NCBI RefSeq assembly: GCF_016107545.1
Contig: NZ_JABASS010000010.1
Coordinates: 37,527-101,526, forward strand
Reading direction: 5' to 3'
DNA length: 64,000 nt
Source of the DNA: Psychrobacter namhaensis
GTDB lineage: Bacteria; Pseudomonadota; Gammaproteobacteria; Pseudomonadales; Moraxellaceae
A program made the translations under genes and the position numbers. How positions within the stretch are numbered: position 1 is the first letter of the stretch; each line of letters starts with the position of its first letter. Below are positions 10,027 to 18,618 of the stretch, piece by piece. Below the pieces are notes generated by a model. The model was not told where the DNA came from. It made no database searches and saw only the letters and a list, made by a program, of their open reading frames with translations.

Positions 10027-11346
10027 TCAAAGTGCCGATACATATGCCACGAGCTGCTGGCGCTCTGCATCGGTTAACTGCGTGATATTGCCAAGCGGCA
10101 TATAGCCGGTTTGTACGGCAGTCACTATTTTCGCTTTATGGGTTTTTAGATCATTTGGCGATTGTAAAATAATACCTGCTGGAGGCGCCGCAAAGCCTTG
10201 TTGGGTTGGCTGAGCCGCATGACAAGTACTACAGCGCGTATGCACAACATTCATCATAGCGTCATCTGCCGAAGCGCTTACTGGTACTGCTGCAGTAGTG
10301 GTGGTACTAGTACTAACAGTCGCATCAGTATCAGCGTTTGTGTCAGTAACAGCGCTTGTCGCTGGTGGGGTGCTATTGTTGGCCGTAGGCACTACTGAGG
10401 CCGTAGCAGGCGTGACAGGGGCTGGCTCAATTGGCTCGGGGCGCATCCAGATAATCAACAATACCGTCAGTATCGCCGGAATGACTAAGTAGCGCGGTTT
10501 TTTATGCCCCAAATGTTTTTGATTAAAGTAATGGCGGGCGGTTGCGGTAATGACACCGACGAAGACCAATACCAACCAACCTTGCTCATGAGCATACATC
10601 ATTGGATAGTGGTTACTGATCATGGTAAAGATGAGCGGTAGCGTAAAGTAGTTATTCATCAGTGAGCGGTTTTTAGCTTGTAATGCCAGTTCAGCCACTT
10701 CTTTACCGGGCTTTTCGCCGCGCTGGACACAATCAACGAGCGCGCGCTGCGCTGGCATGATACCAAAGAACACATTGCCGACCATCACCGTACCCAAAAT
10801 CGCCCCAATGTGAATAAAGGAAGCGCGATCACTGAAGAGCTGGTAAGAGCCCCAGCTTGCGATGACCAGTAAGATAAAAATAAGGGTGCTAAAAATTAAT
10901 GCGTTTTTACCTAAATGACTACGTACAATGACTTCATAAATAAAGTAACTGCCGAATAAAAACAGTAAGCTTGTCGCAATGGCACCAACATCGGTAAAGG
11001 CAATTTTGCTTGGATCGATCAGGTAGGCAGTGGCATTGGCATAATAAACGATAGACATCATCGCCGCCCCAGTCAGCCACGTGGTATATGCTTCCCATTT
11101 AAACCAGTGTAGCGTCTTTGGCATCTCTTCTGGTTCGAGCTTGTACTTGGCAATCTCATAAAAACCACCCCCATGCACCGCCCAAAGATCCCCAGAAATC
11201 CCTTTATCTGTTTTCCACTGCGGCGGCTTACGTAGACTGAGATCAAGCCACACAAAATAAAAAGAAGCGCCAATCCATGCCACCCCAGCGATAACATGAA
11301 ACCAGCGGAAAAATAAACTCAACCATTCGAGAAGATAGGCGCCCAT
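10027..11346 (-). CDS. puuD: Membrane urate oxidase PuuD with C-terminal cytochrome c domain
   Basis: Oxidises urate to 5-hydroxyisourate, replacing cofactor-free UraO-type uricase. The first ~300 residues form a polytopic membrane domain with conserved N-terminal WFHVIAGVAWIGASFYFVWLD and KWEAYTTWLTG. A Ser/Thr/Ala/Pro-rich linker of about 60 residues leads to a single c-type heme domain: CSTCH at 372-376 and a likely axial Met416 in GYMPLG. Electrons presumably leave through this heme to the respiratory chain rather than to O2 as peroxide; that is known for the family, not shown here. The ATG has an AAAGGA site. It lies between hiuH and puuE in pathway order. Confidence 0.96.
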   Translation of the reverse strand: MGAYLLEWLSLFFRWFHVIAGVAWIGASFYFVWLDLSLRKPPQWKTDKGISGDLWAVHGGGFYEIAKYKLEPEEMPKTLHWFKWEAYTTWLTGAAMMSIVYYANATAYLIDPSKIAFTDVGAIATSLLFLFGSYFIYEVIVRSHLGKNALIFSTLIFILLVIASWGSYQLFSDRASFIHIGAILGTVMVGNVFFGIMPAQRALVDCVQRGEKPGKEVAELALQAKNRSLMNNYFTLPLIFTMISNHYPMMYAHEQGWLVLVFVGVITATARHYFNQKHLGHKKPRYLVIPAILTVLLIIWMRPEPIEPAPVTPATASVVPTANNSTPPATSAVTDTNADTDATVSTSTTTTAAVPVSASADDAMMNVVHTRCSTCHAAQPTQQGFAAPPAGIILQSPNDLKTHKAKIVTAVQTGYMPLGNITQLTDAERQQLVAYVSAL

Positions 11347-11487
11347 AAGTGTCCTTTAATATGATGGTGTCTTAATAAAATGTCTTGATACAAGGGAATG
11401 AGGTGTGATAATGATGCCAGAAAATATATAGGCATATGTTTAACATTAACGATAGATAAGATACACCTCAGACGATAAGTAAGCAGA

Positions 11488-11853
11488 CTATGAACCGCGA
11501 TAGGTGCTATAACCGTGCGCGCTGAGTAGTAGTGGTACGTGGTAGTGACTGGCATCGTTTACCATAAAGTCGATCACAACTTGCGGGTAAAATGCTGTCA
11601 GCTGCTGGGTATCAAAATAAGACAGGGTATCAAACGTCACGGTATAGCGTCCGATGTTTAGCTGACACTCAGTGCTATCGATGGCGGTGTCAAACTGCCA
11701 ACTGTCTGGTGTGACGCGTCCATCGGCGTTGGTCGTACCATGGGCCAAAAGCGTGACGCCGCTGCCATGTACGCGGTGTAAGGTAACAGCGATACCAGCG
11801 GCAGGCTTACCAAGATGAGTGTCTAAAATATGCGATGATAGGGTGGCAGACAT
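11488..11853 (-). CDS. uraH: 5-hydroxyisourate hydrolase (transthyretin-like)
   Basis: Converts 5-hydroxyisourate to OHCU. Family marks are the N-terminal SSHILDTHLGKPA (catalytic His in ILDTHLG), the middle Arg-rich strand, and the invariant C-terminal YRGS tetrapeptide. The ATG at 11853 is chosen over an in-frame start 90 bp upstream because it has an AAGGAAG site and gives a typical 121-residue protein. Lies 115 bp after uraD and 141 bp before puuD on the same strand. Confidence 0.95.
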   Translation of the reverse strand: MSATLSSHILDTHLGKPAAGIAVTLHRVHGSGVTLLAHGTTNADGRVTPDSWQFDTAIDSTECQLNIGRYTVTFDTLSYFDTQQLTAFYPQVVIDFMVNDASHYHVPLLLSAHGYSTYRGS

Positions 11854-11968
11854 AAAACTTCCTTTGTATTTAGTAGAAACGTAAATAGAGTGATATTGCG
11901 AGCGTATTTTATAAATGGGCCACTGTAAAAGACACGATGACACGCTTTAGCGAAATTCGCTTAGCCAT

Positions 11969-12490
11969 CTAAGCGGTGCCAAAGAGCTTGTTTAAACGCA
12001 AACGTGTGATTTTATTTTGTTCAGCGGCGGCATTGGTAAGTTCGGTGGTACGATCATTAGGCAGACGCGCTAGTAGCAGATCAAGCATTTGCTGGGCGCT
12101 TTTACCCGTCGCAAAGACAATAAAGATAAAACCAAATTTATCCAGATAGTCTTGATTGCCTTGTGCGAGCGCTTCGAGTACGTCATCCTCGGCATTGTTA
12201 GCGCCTGATTGCTCATGTGCTGCGCTACTTTGCGTGTTGCGATACTTTTCTTTTAAAGAGGCGACATTACCGATTTGTGGATGGCCGTCAAAGGCTTCTA
12301 GTAAGTCATCCTCATTGGTTTGTAGCTTATGCCAGATATCGTCGCTCTTCATTAATAGCGCATTTTGGTCTATAAAGGGTCGTGCACAGGCAAGCTGATG
12401 TGCCCAGTTACTACTGGTACAGCAGGTTAAGAGTCGTGCGATGGCTTCTTCTTGAGACAGAGTGTTAAATTGCGCTAAAGTTAAGCTCAC
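11969..12490 (-). CDS. uraD: OHCU decarboxylase
   Basis: Decarboxylates 2-oxo-4-hydroxy-4-carboxy-5-ureidoimidazoline to S-allantoin. Signatures are an N-terminal FNTLSQEEA, the central DGHPQIG (active-site His) and the C-terminal FIFIVFATGKSAQQMLDLLLARL. Length 173 is standard. The start is GTG with an AGGAAG site; no in-frame ATG lies nearby. First gene of the leftward operon, divergent from the TetR-type regulator across about 500 bp. Confidence 0.95.
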   Translation of the reverse strand: MSLTLAQFNTLSQEEAIARLLTCCTSSNWAHQLACARPFIDQNALLMKSDDIWHKLQTNEDDLLEAFDGHPQIGNVASLKEKYRNTQSSAAHEQSGANNAEDDVLEALAQGNQDYLDKFGFIFIVFATGKSAQQMLDLLLARLPNDRTTELTNAAAEQNKITRLRLNKLFGTA

Positions 12491-12987
12491 GATGACTTCC
12501 TTTTATTGTGTTAGGACAGCCCACTACACGTAGCGGACAGTGATTGCTTAATAGTGGTTTAAACATCCTGGTTATTTGCATAAACTTAAGGGTAGAAACA
12601 GACGTTTAAGGGATTGATGTTTTTGGTCTTAGGACCGACTCAAAGTCAAATGACGATATTATGTGTCTTGTCAATCACGTGAGGGTATAGACTGTATTCC
12701 GCTTGCTGATGTTTACCTCATAATGGACTGACAATATGAAACAGATTTACAGAGAAAACACTGATACTTTGGCCGTATAAATGACATGATCGAGTCATCT
12801 TAGTCATAAGGTGAGTGATCTACAGCCCCCATTTTGCTAAAACCTGACTAATTGGTCAACTGTTTTATAATAAATATTTTTATTTAGCTTGTTATATTCC
12901 CAAAATCTGTGCTCTGATATCAGAATACACAAAGGAATATAGCGACTACTTTTTCGAACCTGCCACTTGGAATGAGACACTACCGCT
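12491..12987. other. 497-bp divergent regulatory region between uraD and the TetR regulator
   Basis: No coding sequence recognised. It holds the operator/promoter described at 12844-12871 and must contain the promoter for uraD-uraH-puuD. AT-rich around 12860-12905. No second copy of the operator was seen closer to uraD. Confidence 0.6.
12844..12871 (+). promoter_or_regulatory. Predicted promoter of the TetR regulator with overlapping operator
   Basis: TGACTAATTGGTCA at 12845-12858 is a near-perfect dyad that closely resembles the known RutR consensus (TTGACCAnnTGGTCAA). It overlaps a -35-like CTGACT (12844-12849) placed 16 bp before TATAAT (12866-12871). The exact reverse complement of the 14-mer occurs at 15332-15345 before the permease. 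Arrangement suggests autorepression; that is inference. Confidence 0.65.
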
Positions 12988-13653
12988 ATGACGCAAAATA
13001 ACCAAAAGGTCAACATGCTCTCTACTGATGCGCCCTCGCATCGTAGTCAACAAACCACGCGCGCGCACAATCAAGCGCTTATCTTAGCGGCCGCCGAAGA
13101 GGAGTTTGTCCTCCAAAGTTTTCGCGGTGCCACCATGCAAGGGATTGCTGATCGGGCAGGATTACCCAAAGCCAATGTGCATTACTACTTTAAAAATAAA
13201 AAAAATCTGTATAAAGCCGTATTGCGCTCTATCATCCAAGAGTGGAATGAAGGCTTGGTCACCATGACGGTAGACAGTGACCCCAAAACAGTCATCGAAA
13301 AATTTGTGCGGACCAAATTGCATCAAGCCTTTGTGAATCCTAACCGTCATAAACTGTTTGCCCTTGAGGTCATTGGCGGTGCACCGCACTTACATGATTT
13401 TATGTCGACAACCATGAAAGCGTGGGTGCACGATAAAACGCAAGTGATGAGGGAGTGGCACAAACAAGGTAAGATTGCGATTGACGACCCACTACAGTTA
13501 TTGATTTTGATCTGGGCCACGACTCAGCGTTATGCAGAGTTTGAGATCGAAATTGTCGGCTTGATGGATAAGGCGACTTATGATGCAGAGGATGAAGCGC
13601 GGGCATCAGAGTTTTTGGTGCCGTTTATCCTGCGAGGCTGTGGCCTTGAGTGA
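12988..13653 (+). CDS. TetR-family regulator, RutR-like (probable purine-catabolism regulator)
   Basis: N-terminal TetR helix-turn-helix at about residues 28-75 (NQALILAAAEEEF, FRGATMQGIADRAGLPKANVHYYF), then a ligand domain resembling E. coli RutR: LFALEVIGGAPHLHDF, and DPLQLLILIWATTQRYAEFE near the end. RutR senses uracil/thymine and represses or activates pyrimidine and purine genes; here the position between the urate operon and the permease suggests control of purine use, with a purine or pathway intermediate as possible ligand. An operator-like dyad overlaps its own promoter. Length 221 is normal. Start at 12988 is tentative; ATG 13015 is an alternative. Confidence 0.9.
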   Translation: MTQNNQKVNMLSTDAPSHRSQQTTRAHNQALILAAAEEEFVLQSFRGATMQGIADRAGLPKANVHYYFKNKKNLYKAVLRSIIQEWNEGLVTMTVDSDPKTVIEKFVRTKLHQAFVNPNRHKLFALEVIGGAPHLHDFMSTTMKAWVHDKTQVMREWHKQGKIAIDDPLQLLILIWATTQRYAEFEIEIVGLMDKATYDAEDEARASEFLVPFILRGCGLE

Positions 13654-13682
13654 CTGTAATTAAGCCATGTTTATTAGCGGAG

Positions 13683-13716
13683 GAGGTGCGTAGACTGGTC
13701 CTATCGCACCTCTTTT
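13683..13716 (+). terminator. Intrinsic terminator after the TetR regulator
   Basis: GAGGTGCG (13683-13690) pairs with CGCACCTC (13705-13712) and is followed by TTTT. It has no matching T-run on the other strand, so it serves the rightward regulator transcript and not the convergent permease. Confidence 0.7.
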
Positions 13717-13733
13717 ACTAATAGATATCTGTC

Positions 13734-15140
13734 TTACGCCACTTCGCGAATCGGCTTTAAGCCGTCATCAGCATGTTGCGCGGCAGTATCAAACTCGACA
13801 CCGTAGTTTTTTGGCAGAATCATATCAAGTGTGATCGCCACAATCCCTGACATGGTGACCGCTGAACCAAAGATGTTTTGAAAAAACTGCGGCGTTTGTG
13901 AGAGCACGTCAGGCACGAACGCAATGCCTGTCGCTAGCCCCAACGAAGTGGCAATAATTAAGACATTGCGGTGGGTGAAGTTCACGGTAGATAGGATACG
14001 AATACCCGCAGTTGCGACCGTGGCAAACATCAGCAGCGTGACCCCGCCAACGACAGGTTTGGGCAGTTGAGTAAAAATGGCCCCAAGGATTGGGAAGAGT
14101 CCCATCAAGCATAAAATACCAGCGACATAAAAACCGACATAGCGACTGGCAATCCCAGTCATCTGGATTACACCGTTATTTTGGCTAAAAGTGGTCACAG
14201 GGAACGTGTTAAACACCGCCGCAATCAGAGAGTTGACACCGTCTCCCAACACACCACCTTTAATACGTTTCTCGTATAGAGGGCCTTTAATCGGTTCACC
14301 TGAAATCATCGAAGTTGCAGTCAGATCGCCCGAGGTTTCAATACTGGTAATGATATACATAAAGGCAACCGGAATAAAAGCCTGCCAGTCAAAACCAAAG
14401 CCGTACTTAAAGGGGATAGGAACCGTAAAAAAAGCCGCTTCAGCGACCAAGGAAAAGTCGATACGCCCCATAAACATAGCTGCGAGCAGACCGAGCATCA
14501 AACCGATAAAAATAGCGCTAGAACGAATGACCTTATTATTGATAATGCTAATAAGTACCACACTTGCCAACACGCCACCACCCAAGAGCAGGTTCGGTAT
14601 ACTGCCGAAATCCTCAGCCCCAAATCCACCCGCCAAATCCGTTAGACCTACTTTAGTCAAAGACAGACCAATCGTGACGATAACGCAACCAGTCACAATA
14701 GGACTCATAAAGGATTTGAGTTTGGTAATAAACTGACTCAGAAAAATCTCAACAAATGCACCGAGAAATGAGACCCCAAAGATCACTGACAAAATTTCCT
14801 CAGGACCACCGCCTCGGTTTTTTACCACAAATCCTGCGGTAAGCACCGCGGCTAAAAAGCCAAAGCTAGTTCCTTGGAGCGCCATCAAGCCAGAACCGAC
14901 AGGGCCCACTTTGCGAGTTTGGATGAAGGTTGCCACCCCAGACACGATTAACGACATGCTAAGAAGATAGGGAATATGTTCTCCTAAGCCTAAGGTGCCG
15001 CCTATAATGAGCGAGGGGGTAATGATACCGACGAAAGCAGCAAGTACATGCTGTATCGCACCTAAAGAGGCTTTAAGGGGGGTAGGACGGTCATGCAGTC
15101 TATACAGTAAATCGGTGTTTGCTGGATCGTTTTCACTCAT
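13734..15140 (-). CDS. NCS2-family urate/xanthine permease
   Basis: Inner-membrane nucleobase:proton symporter with about 12-14 membrane segments. The NCS2 signature QNNGVIQMTG occurs near residue 320, preceded by FNTFPVTTFS, and the TM1 region has the conserved IQHVLAAFVGIITPSLI. The Q-N-x-G form with nearby SIETSGD fits xanthine/urate carriers such as XanQ, UacT and PbuX, better than uracil carriers; exact substrate is inferred from context. A strong AGGAGG site precedes the ATG. The operator-like palindrome at 15329-15348 lies about 190 bp upstream. Convergent with the regulator gene. Confidence 0.92.
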   Translation of the reverse strand: MSENDPANTDLLYRLHDRPTPLKASLGAIQHVLAAFVGIITPSLIIGGTLGLGEHIPYLLSMSLIVSGVATFIQTRKVGPVGSGLMALQGTSFGFLAAVLTAGFVVKNRGGGPEEILSVIFGVSFLGAFVEIFLSQFITKLKSFMSPIVTGCVIVTIGLSLTKVGLTDLAGGFGAEDFGSIPNLLLGGGVLASVVLISIINNKVIRSSAIFIGLMLGLLAAMFMGRIDFSLVAEAAFFTVPIPFKYGFGFDWQAFIPVAFMYIITSIETSGDLTATSMISGEPIKGPLYEKRIKGGVLGDGVNSLIAAVFNTFPVTTFSQNNGVIQMTGIASRYVGFYVAGILCLMGLFPILGAIFTQLPKPVVGGVTLLMFATVATAGIRILSTVNFTHRNVLIIATSLGLATGIAFVPDVLSQTPQFFQNIFGSAVTMSGIVAITLDMILPKNYGVEFDTAAQHADDGLKPIREVA

Positions 15141-15328
15141 GGTGGTTTCCTCCTAAAGTAACTGCTTAGCACCCGCTTAACTGTAGAGATCAGACAATGT
15201 CATAAATCAGTAGGTAAAAGTTAAACCCAGTTCTTGACTTGTTTGTTCGATTTAAACAATAGGGGCACACATCCGTGTTTGAAACAGCCCACAAACCTGT
15301 GTGATATTTGTTGGCTATTACTGTAATA

Positions 15329-15348
15329 ACCTGACCAATTAGTCAGGT
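15329..15348. promoter_or_regulatory. Palindromic operator before the NCS2 permease
   Basis: ACCTGACCAATTAGTCAGGT is a 20-bp palindrome with a single mismatched base pair (the C/A pair flanking AATT). Its inner 14 bp, TGACCAATTAGTCA, is the exact reverse complement of the site before the TetR regulator. Likely bound by that regulator. Confidence 0.7.
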
Positions 15349-15527
15349 CTATTTAGGATATATGCAAAATACAAACCATTGCAATGTTTTTTTTCGATCC
15401 TGCGCGTTTACTCATTTGTTACCCAGGGAAGGGGAGAAGGAGCGTGATTTCGAATGAGGCAGTTGCGATAGCGCCATAGCTTTGTGCTAACCGTCACCTT
15501 ATTAGCGTGCTGTCCAGTGATACGTCA

Positions 15528-15573
15528 TAAAAAAGCAGCCCCAATCACAATTATTGTGATTGGGGCTGCTTTT
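15528..15573 (-). terminator. Intrinsic terminator of the tol operon
   Basis: A 20-bp perfect stem (AAAAGCAGCCCCAATCACAA at 15531-15550 and its complement at 15554-15573) with a 3-nt loop and T-rich ends on both strands; about 90 bp past the tolB stop. Confidence 0.9.
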
Positions 15574-15662
15574 TATCATTAGGTTGATAGACTGTTTTTA
15601 ATAATATCCTGTGCCAGCCTTTTGAGACTCAACCCAATAGAATGCTTTTGGCAAATAAAAGA

Positions 15663-16955
15663 TTACTGAGGGCTAGATGACCACACGGGTGAGCGGATGA
15701 CACCTTGACCAGATTTGCCGAATGATTCACCGCCGTTAAGTGATTTAATCGTTAGCACACCTTTGCCGCCTTGGGTGGAGGCATATACCACGCGCTTACC
15801 ATTGGGAGAAAAGCTTGGTGCCTCATCGATACCAGTATTGCCCAAATTGGCAGTGATGGCGCCGTTGCTATTCATGATGGCGGCTGAGCGTCCATTTAGA
15901 AAGGCAATTTTAGAGCCGTCGCTACTAAACTGTGGACTGGTCGCATAGCCACTACTTGAGACTTTAGACGTACGACCTGAACCAAATTCGTAACGGTAAA
16001 TCTGCGGCTTATTGAATCCTGCGCGATCACTAACAAATACAAAAGATTTGCCGTCAGGTGCGTAACTTGGCTGTACTTCACTACTCGGCCAGTTGGTGAT
16101 TCTTCTTGGCTGTCCGCCACTGACGCTCATCTCATAAATATCGGCGCTGCCTTCAAAGCTGCTTGAGAACAGTATGGTGCTGCCATCAGGGGAAAACGCG
16201 GGACTCAAATTACTGCCAGCAAAAGGCGTTAACGCTCTGGCTCCACCGCCACTCACATTTTGGACATAAATGACTGGATAAGATTGATCACGTTGTACCG
16301 AATAAGCGATACGGTTACCATCTGGCGACCATGTTGGTGAGAATATAGAGCCTGTTACTTCAGTAATGGTTTTGGCGTTTTCACCATCTGCATCCATGAC
16401 CTTTAAACGTGATACTTTCCCTTTTCCAGTGCCAACTTCTTCAATATAAGCAATACGCCCTGAAAAATCACCTGGAACGCCCGTAATCAGCTCATACACT
16501 TTATCAGCGATGACATGGCCTGCATAACGCATGCTGTCTTTATTGTTATCAGCGGTTAGGCTTTGCTTGCCCTCAATAACCCGCCCAGATTTTACATCAA
16601 TCACTTCGTAATTGGTCACTATTTTGCCGCGATTGCTGCGAGTATTACCGACGACTAAATAAGGAATTCCCATACTTTGCCATACCGGCAACGTACCTGC
16701 CAGCTCGCTACTGTTATGCGGCTGCTGTGGTAAGTTCTGACTGGTGATTTTTAGCTCTGTTTTACTCAAATCGTTTAAGACAATCGGCGATAGCACAGAA
16801 TCACCCGCAAATGGCACAAAAGCGACTTGATTTTTTTGGACAGGAATCTCGTAATCCAACTCTAAGACAACAGGCGCGGCAAGCAAACTAGGCGAAATGA
16901 GCAGAGTCGAGGTAGAAGCAAGCAAAGAGGCGAATAGTTTCTTATAGGTATGCAT
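15663..16955 (-). CDS. tolB: Tol-Pal system periplasmic protein TolB
   Basis: Periplasmic partner of Pal in outer-membrane constriction during division. An N-terminal signal peptide (LFASLLASTSTLLISPSLLAA, cleavage near residue 27) precedes the TolB N-terminal domain, then a six-bladed beta-propeller with repeated SPTWSPDGNRIAYS, PAFSPDGSTILFSS, PSYAPDGKSFVFVSD, PQFSSDGSKIAFL and PSFSPNGKRVVYAS blocks. Length 430 is standard. It lies 136 bp after tolA. pal, normally next, is not found between tolB and its terminator, so it must be elsewhere or absent. Confidence 0.97.
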   Translation of the reverse strand: MHTYKKLFASLLASTSTLLISPSLLAAPVVLELDYEIPVQKNQVAFVPFAGDSVLSPIVLNDLSKTELKITSQNLPQQPHNSSELAGTLPVWQSMGIPYLVVGNTRSNRGKIVTNYEVIDVKSGRVIEGKQSLTADNNKDSMRYAGHVIADKVYELITGVPGDFSGRIAYIEEVGTGKGKVSRLKVMDADGENAKTITEVTGSIFSPTWSPDGNRIAYSVQRDQSYPVIYVQNVSGGGARALTPFAGSNLSPAFSPDGSTILFSSSFEGSADIYEMSVSGGQPRRITNWPSSEVQPSYAPDGKSFVFVSDRAGFNKPQIYRYEFGSGRTSKVSSSGYATSPQFSSDGSKIAFLNGRSAAIMNSNGAITANLGNTGIDEAPSFSPNGKRVVYASTQGGKGVLTIKSLNGGESFGKSGQGVIRSPVWSSSPQ

Positions 16956-17091
16956 GAGTCGGTTGAGCTCCTAAAATAGGGTGATTATCATTTTTATAGG
17001 TGATTAGCGAATCATTAAGATAAGACAGGATATTTTGCGGTACAAGCCACTTAATGTAACGTTATCAATAATATAAGATGTGAGCAACTGA

Positions 17092-18099
17092 TTAATTGCT
17101 GCCCTTAAACTGTATGGTAAAGGTGGGGTATTTCGGGTCATCAGTGTCGATTGGTAGTTTGCCCGTGTTTAATACGGCTTGTTTGGCTGCATCATTGACG
17201 GCACTGTCAGGCCCTGACGCCGACACATTGACTATATTTCCGCTAGCGTTGACGGTGATGGTGAGCGTGGCACTCTGAGTTGAGCCTCTCGCTGCGGTAG
17301 GCGGATGATAGTTGCGTTTGATTAAGCGGATGATTTCGCTGTTACTTGCACCGCGATTACCACTTGAGGCAGATTGGCTGCTGCCTTTGGTAGGGCTAGA
17401 CGTTGCTATATCACCAGAAATGGTGGACTGTCCATCTGATAGACTAAAGGTTTTACCGGCGCTGCCAGTATTGATTTCTATATTGCGATCATTTTCAGTA
17501 GGGCGCGTAATCCTAGGCTGAGTATTTTGTTTACTACGAAAATCTCCCAGTTTTTTTTGTTCTTCTATGCGCTGCTCTTTTTTGTCTTGTTCGACTTGCT
17601 CATGCTCTTTTGTCACTGACTCATCTAGTTGTGCGGCCCACTCAGCCATACGGCGCTCATATTCTTGGTTTTGCTCAAGCACGCGCTGATGCTGCTCTTC
17701 GCTCATTAGCATGGTGCGGTTGGTAGGATCTTCAGTGCGCGTAAAGACAGGCTCGCGCTGAGAATTTGGCTGGCTTGGGGCTTGAGTGCTAGCGCCACCA
17801 TCAAAGGTTTCTGTCTGTGGGGTACTGGTTGCATCACTTTTGGTCTGTATCGCACTGGCCGCTGCTGCACGATTGGCCAATATTTGTCCTTGCATTTCAG
17901 CCAGCTGTTCAGGTGACACCATGACGGTTTCGATGCTACCAGTGGTTTCTACGTCGGTATGTTGATAGGTATAAATGAGTATGCCAATCACCAGAGCATG
18001 AGCCAACACACTGAGCAACGTCGGCAATGTTAGCCCGTTACCTTCAGGTTGGGTTGGCACATAAACGGTAGGAGCGTTACGCATGATAGGGATACTCAA
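17092..18099 (-). CDS. tolA: Tol-Pal system protein TolA
   Basis: Inner-membrane protein that spans the periplasm and links TolQR to TolB/Pal. One membrane helix at about residues 25-45 (LPTLLSVLAHALVIGILIY), a Ser/Thr/Gln stretch, a Glu/Gln/Lys-rich probable coiled coil at about 130-195, and a compact C-terminal TonB-like domain (IIRLIKRNYHPP to the end). At 335 residues the helical spacer is shorter than in E. coli (421). Lies 60 bp after tolR; a start at internal Met6 is possible. Confidence 0.94.
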   Translation of the reverse strand: MSIPIMRNAPTVYVPTQPEGNGLTLPTLLSVLAHALVIGILIYTYQHTDVETTGSIETVMVSPEQLAEMQGQILANRAAAASAIQTKSDATSTPQTETFDGGASTQAPSQPNSQREPVFTRTEDPTNRTMLMSEEQHQRVLEQNQEYERRMAEWAAQLDESVTKEHEQVEQDKKEQRIEEQKKLGDFRSKQNTQPRITRPTENDRNIEINTGSAGKTFSLSDGQSTISGDIATSSPTKGSSQSASSGNRGASNSEIIRLIKRNYHPPTAARGSTQSATLTITVNASGNIVNVSASGPDSAVNDAAKQAVLNTGKLPIDTDDPKYPTFTIQFKGSN

Positions 18100-18159
18100 A
18101 AACGAGGGTCATCAAATTGTCTACTTTATTATAACAAGCGCTGCTAAGCATAGGGTTTA

Positions 18160-18618
18160 TTACAATGTGGGTGTGGGTAAGGGTGCACCGGTTAACAAAC
18201 CGACCTTTTCAATACCGGCTTGTTGTAAGGTTGCCATGAGTGTCATGATGGCGCCATACTGATTGTTTTGGTCAGCGTTAATCATGACTTGTAAAGGCTG
18301 AGCACCAGCATTGCTACTTTGGTTTTGCAGATTGGATAGGGTATCAATCAGCTCGGGCTCACTAATGGGCAAGTCGATGTTATTTTCATAACTGATAAAA
18401 ATCTCACCGCTATCGGTCAAAGAAACAATGACTGGAAGCTGGCTTTGGCTCATGGTATTGGTCTGCTCTTTTGGCAAATCCACATCGACACCCGTAATCA
18501 GCATCGGGGCGGTGACCATAAATATCACGAGCAGCACCAACATCACATCGATATAAGGCACGACGTTCATCTCCGCATTCAGCGCTTTTTTTTCACGGCG
18601 ATAGGGACTTTGCTTCAT
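18160..18618 (-). CDS. tolR: Tol-Pal system protein TolR
   Basis: ExbD-like stator component of the proton-driven TolQR motor. One membrane helix at about residues 20-42 (VVPYIDVMLVLLVIFMVTAPML), containing the conserved proton-path Asp in YIDVMLVLL, then a periplasmic domain. The C-terminal stretch is slightly longer than in E. coli (152 versus 142 residues). The start overlaps the tolQ stop by 4 bp (ATGA). Confidence 0.96.
   Translation of the reverse strand: MKQSPYRREKKALNAEMNVVPYIDVMLVLLVIFMVTAPMLITGVDVDLPKEQTNTMSQSQLPVIVSLTDSGEIFISYENNIDLPISEPELIDTLSNLQNQSSNAGAQPLQVMINADQNNQYGAIMTLMATLQQAGIEKVGLLTGAPLPTPTL

Larger units (their letters stand above)
15141..15662. other. 522-bp gap between the permease start and tolB end
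   Basis: Contains the permease leader, the palindromic operator at 15329-15348 and, further right, the tolB terminator at 15528-15573. No coding sequence recognised in the rest. Confidence 0.6.
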
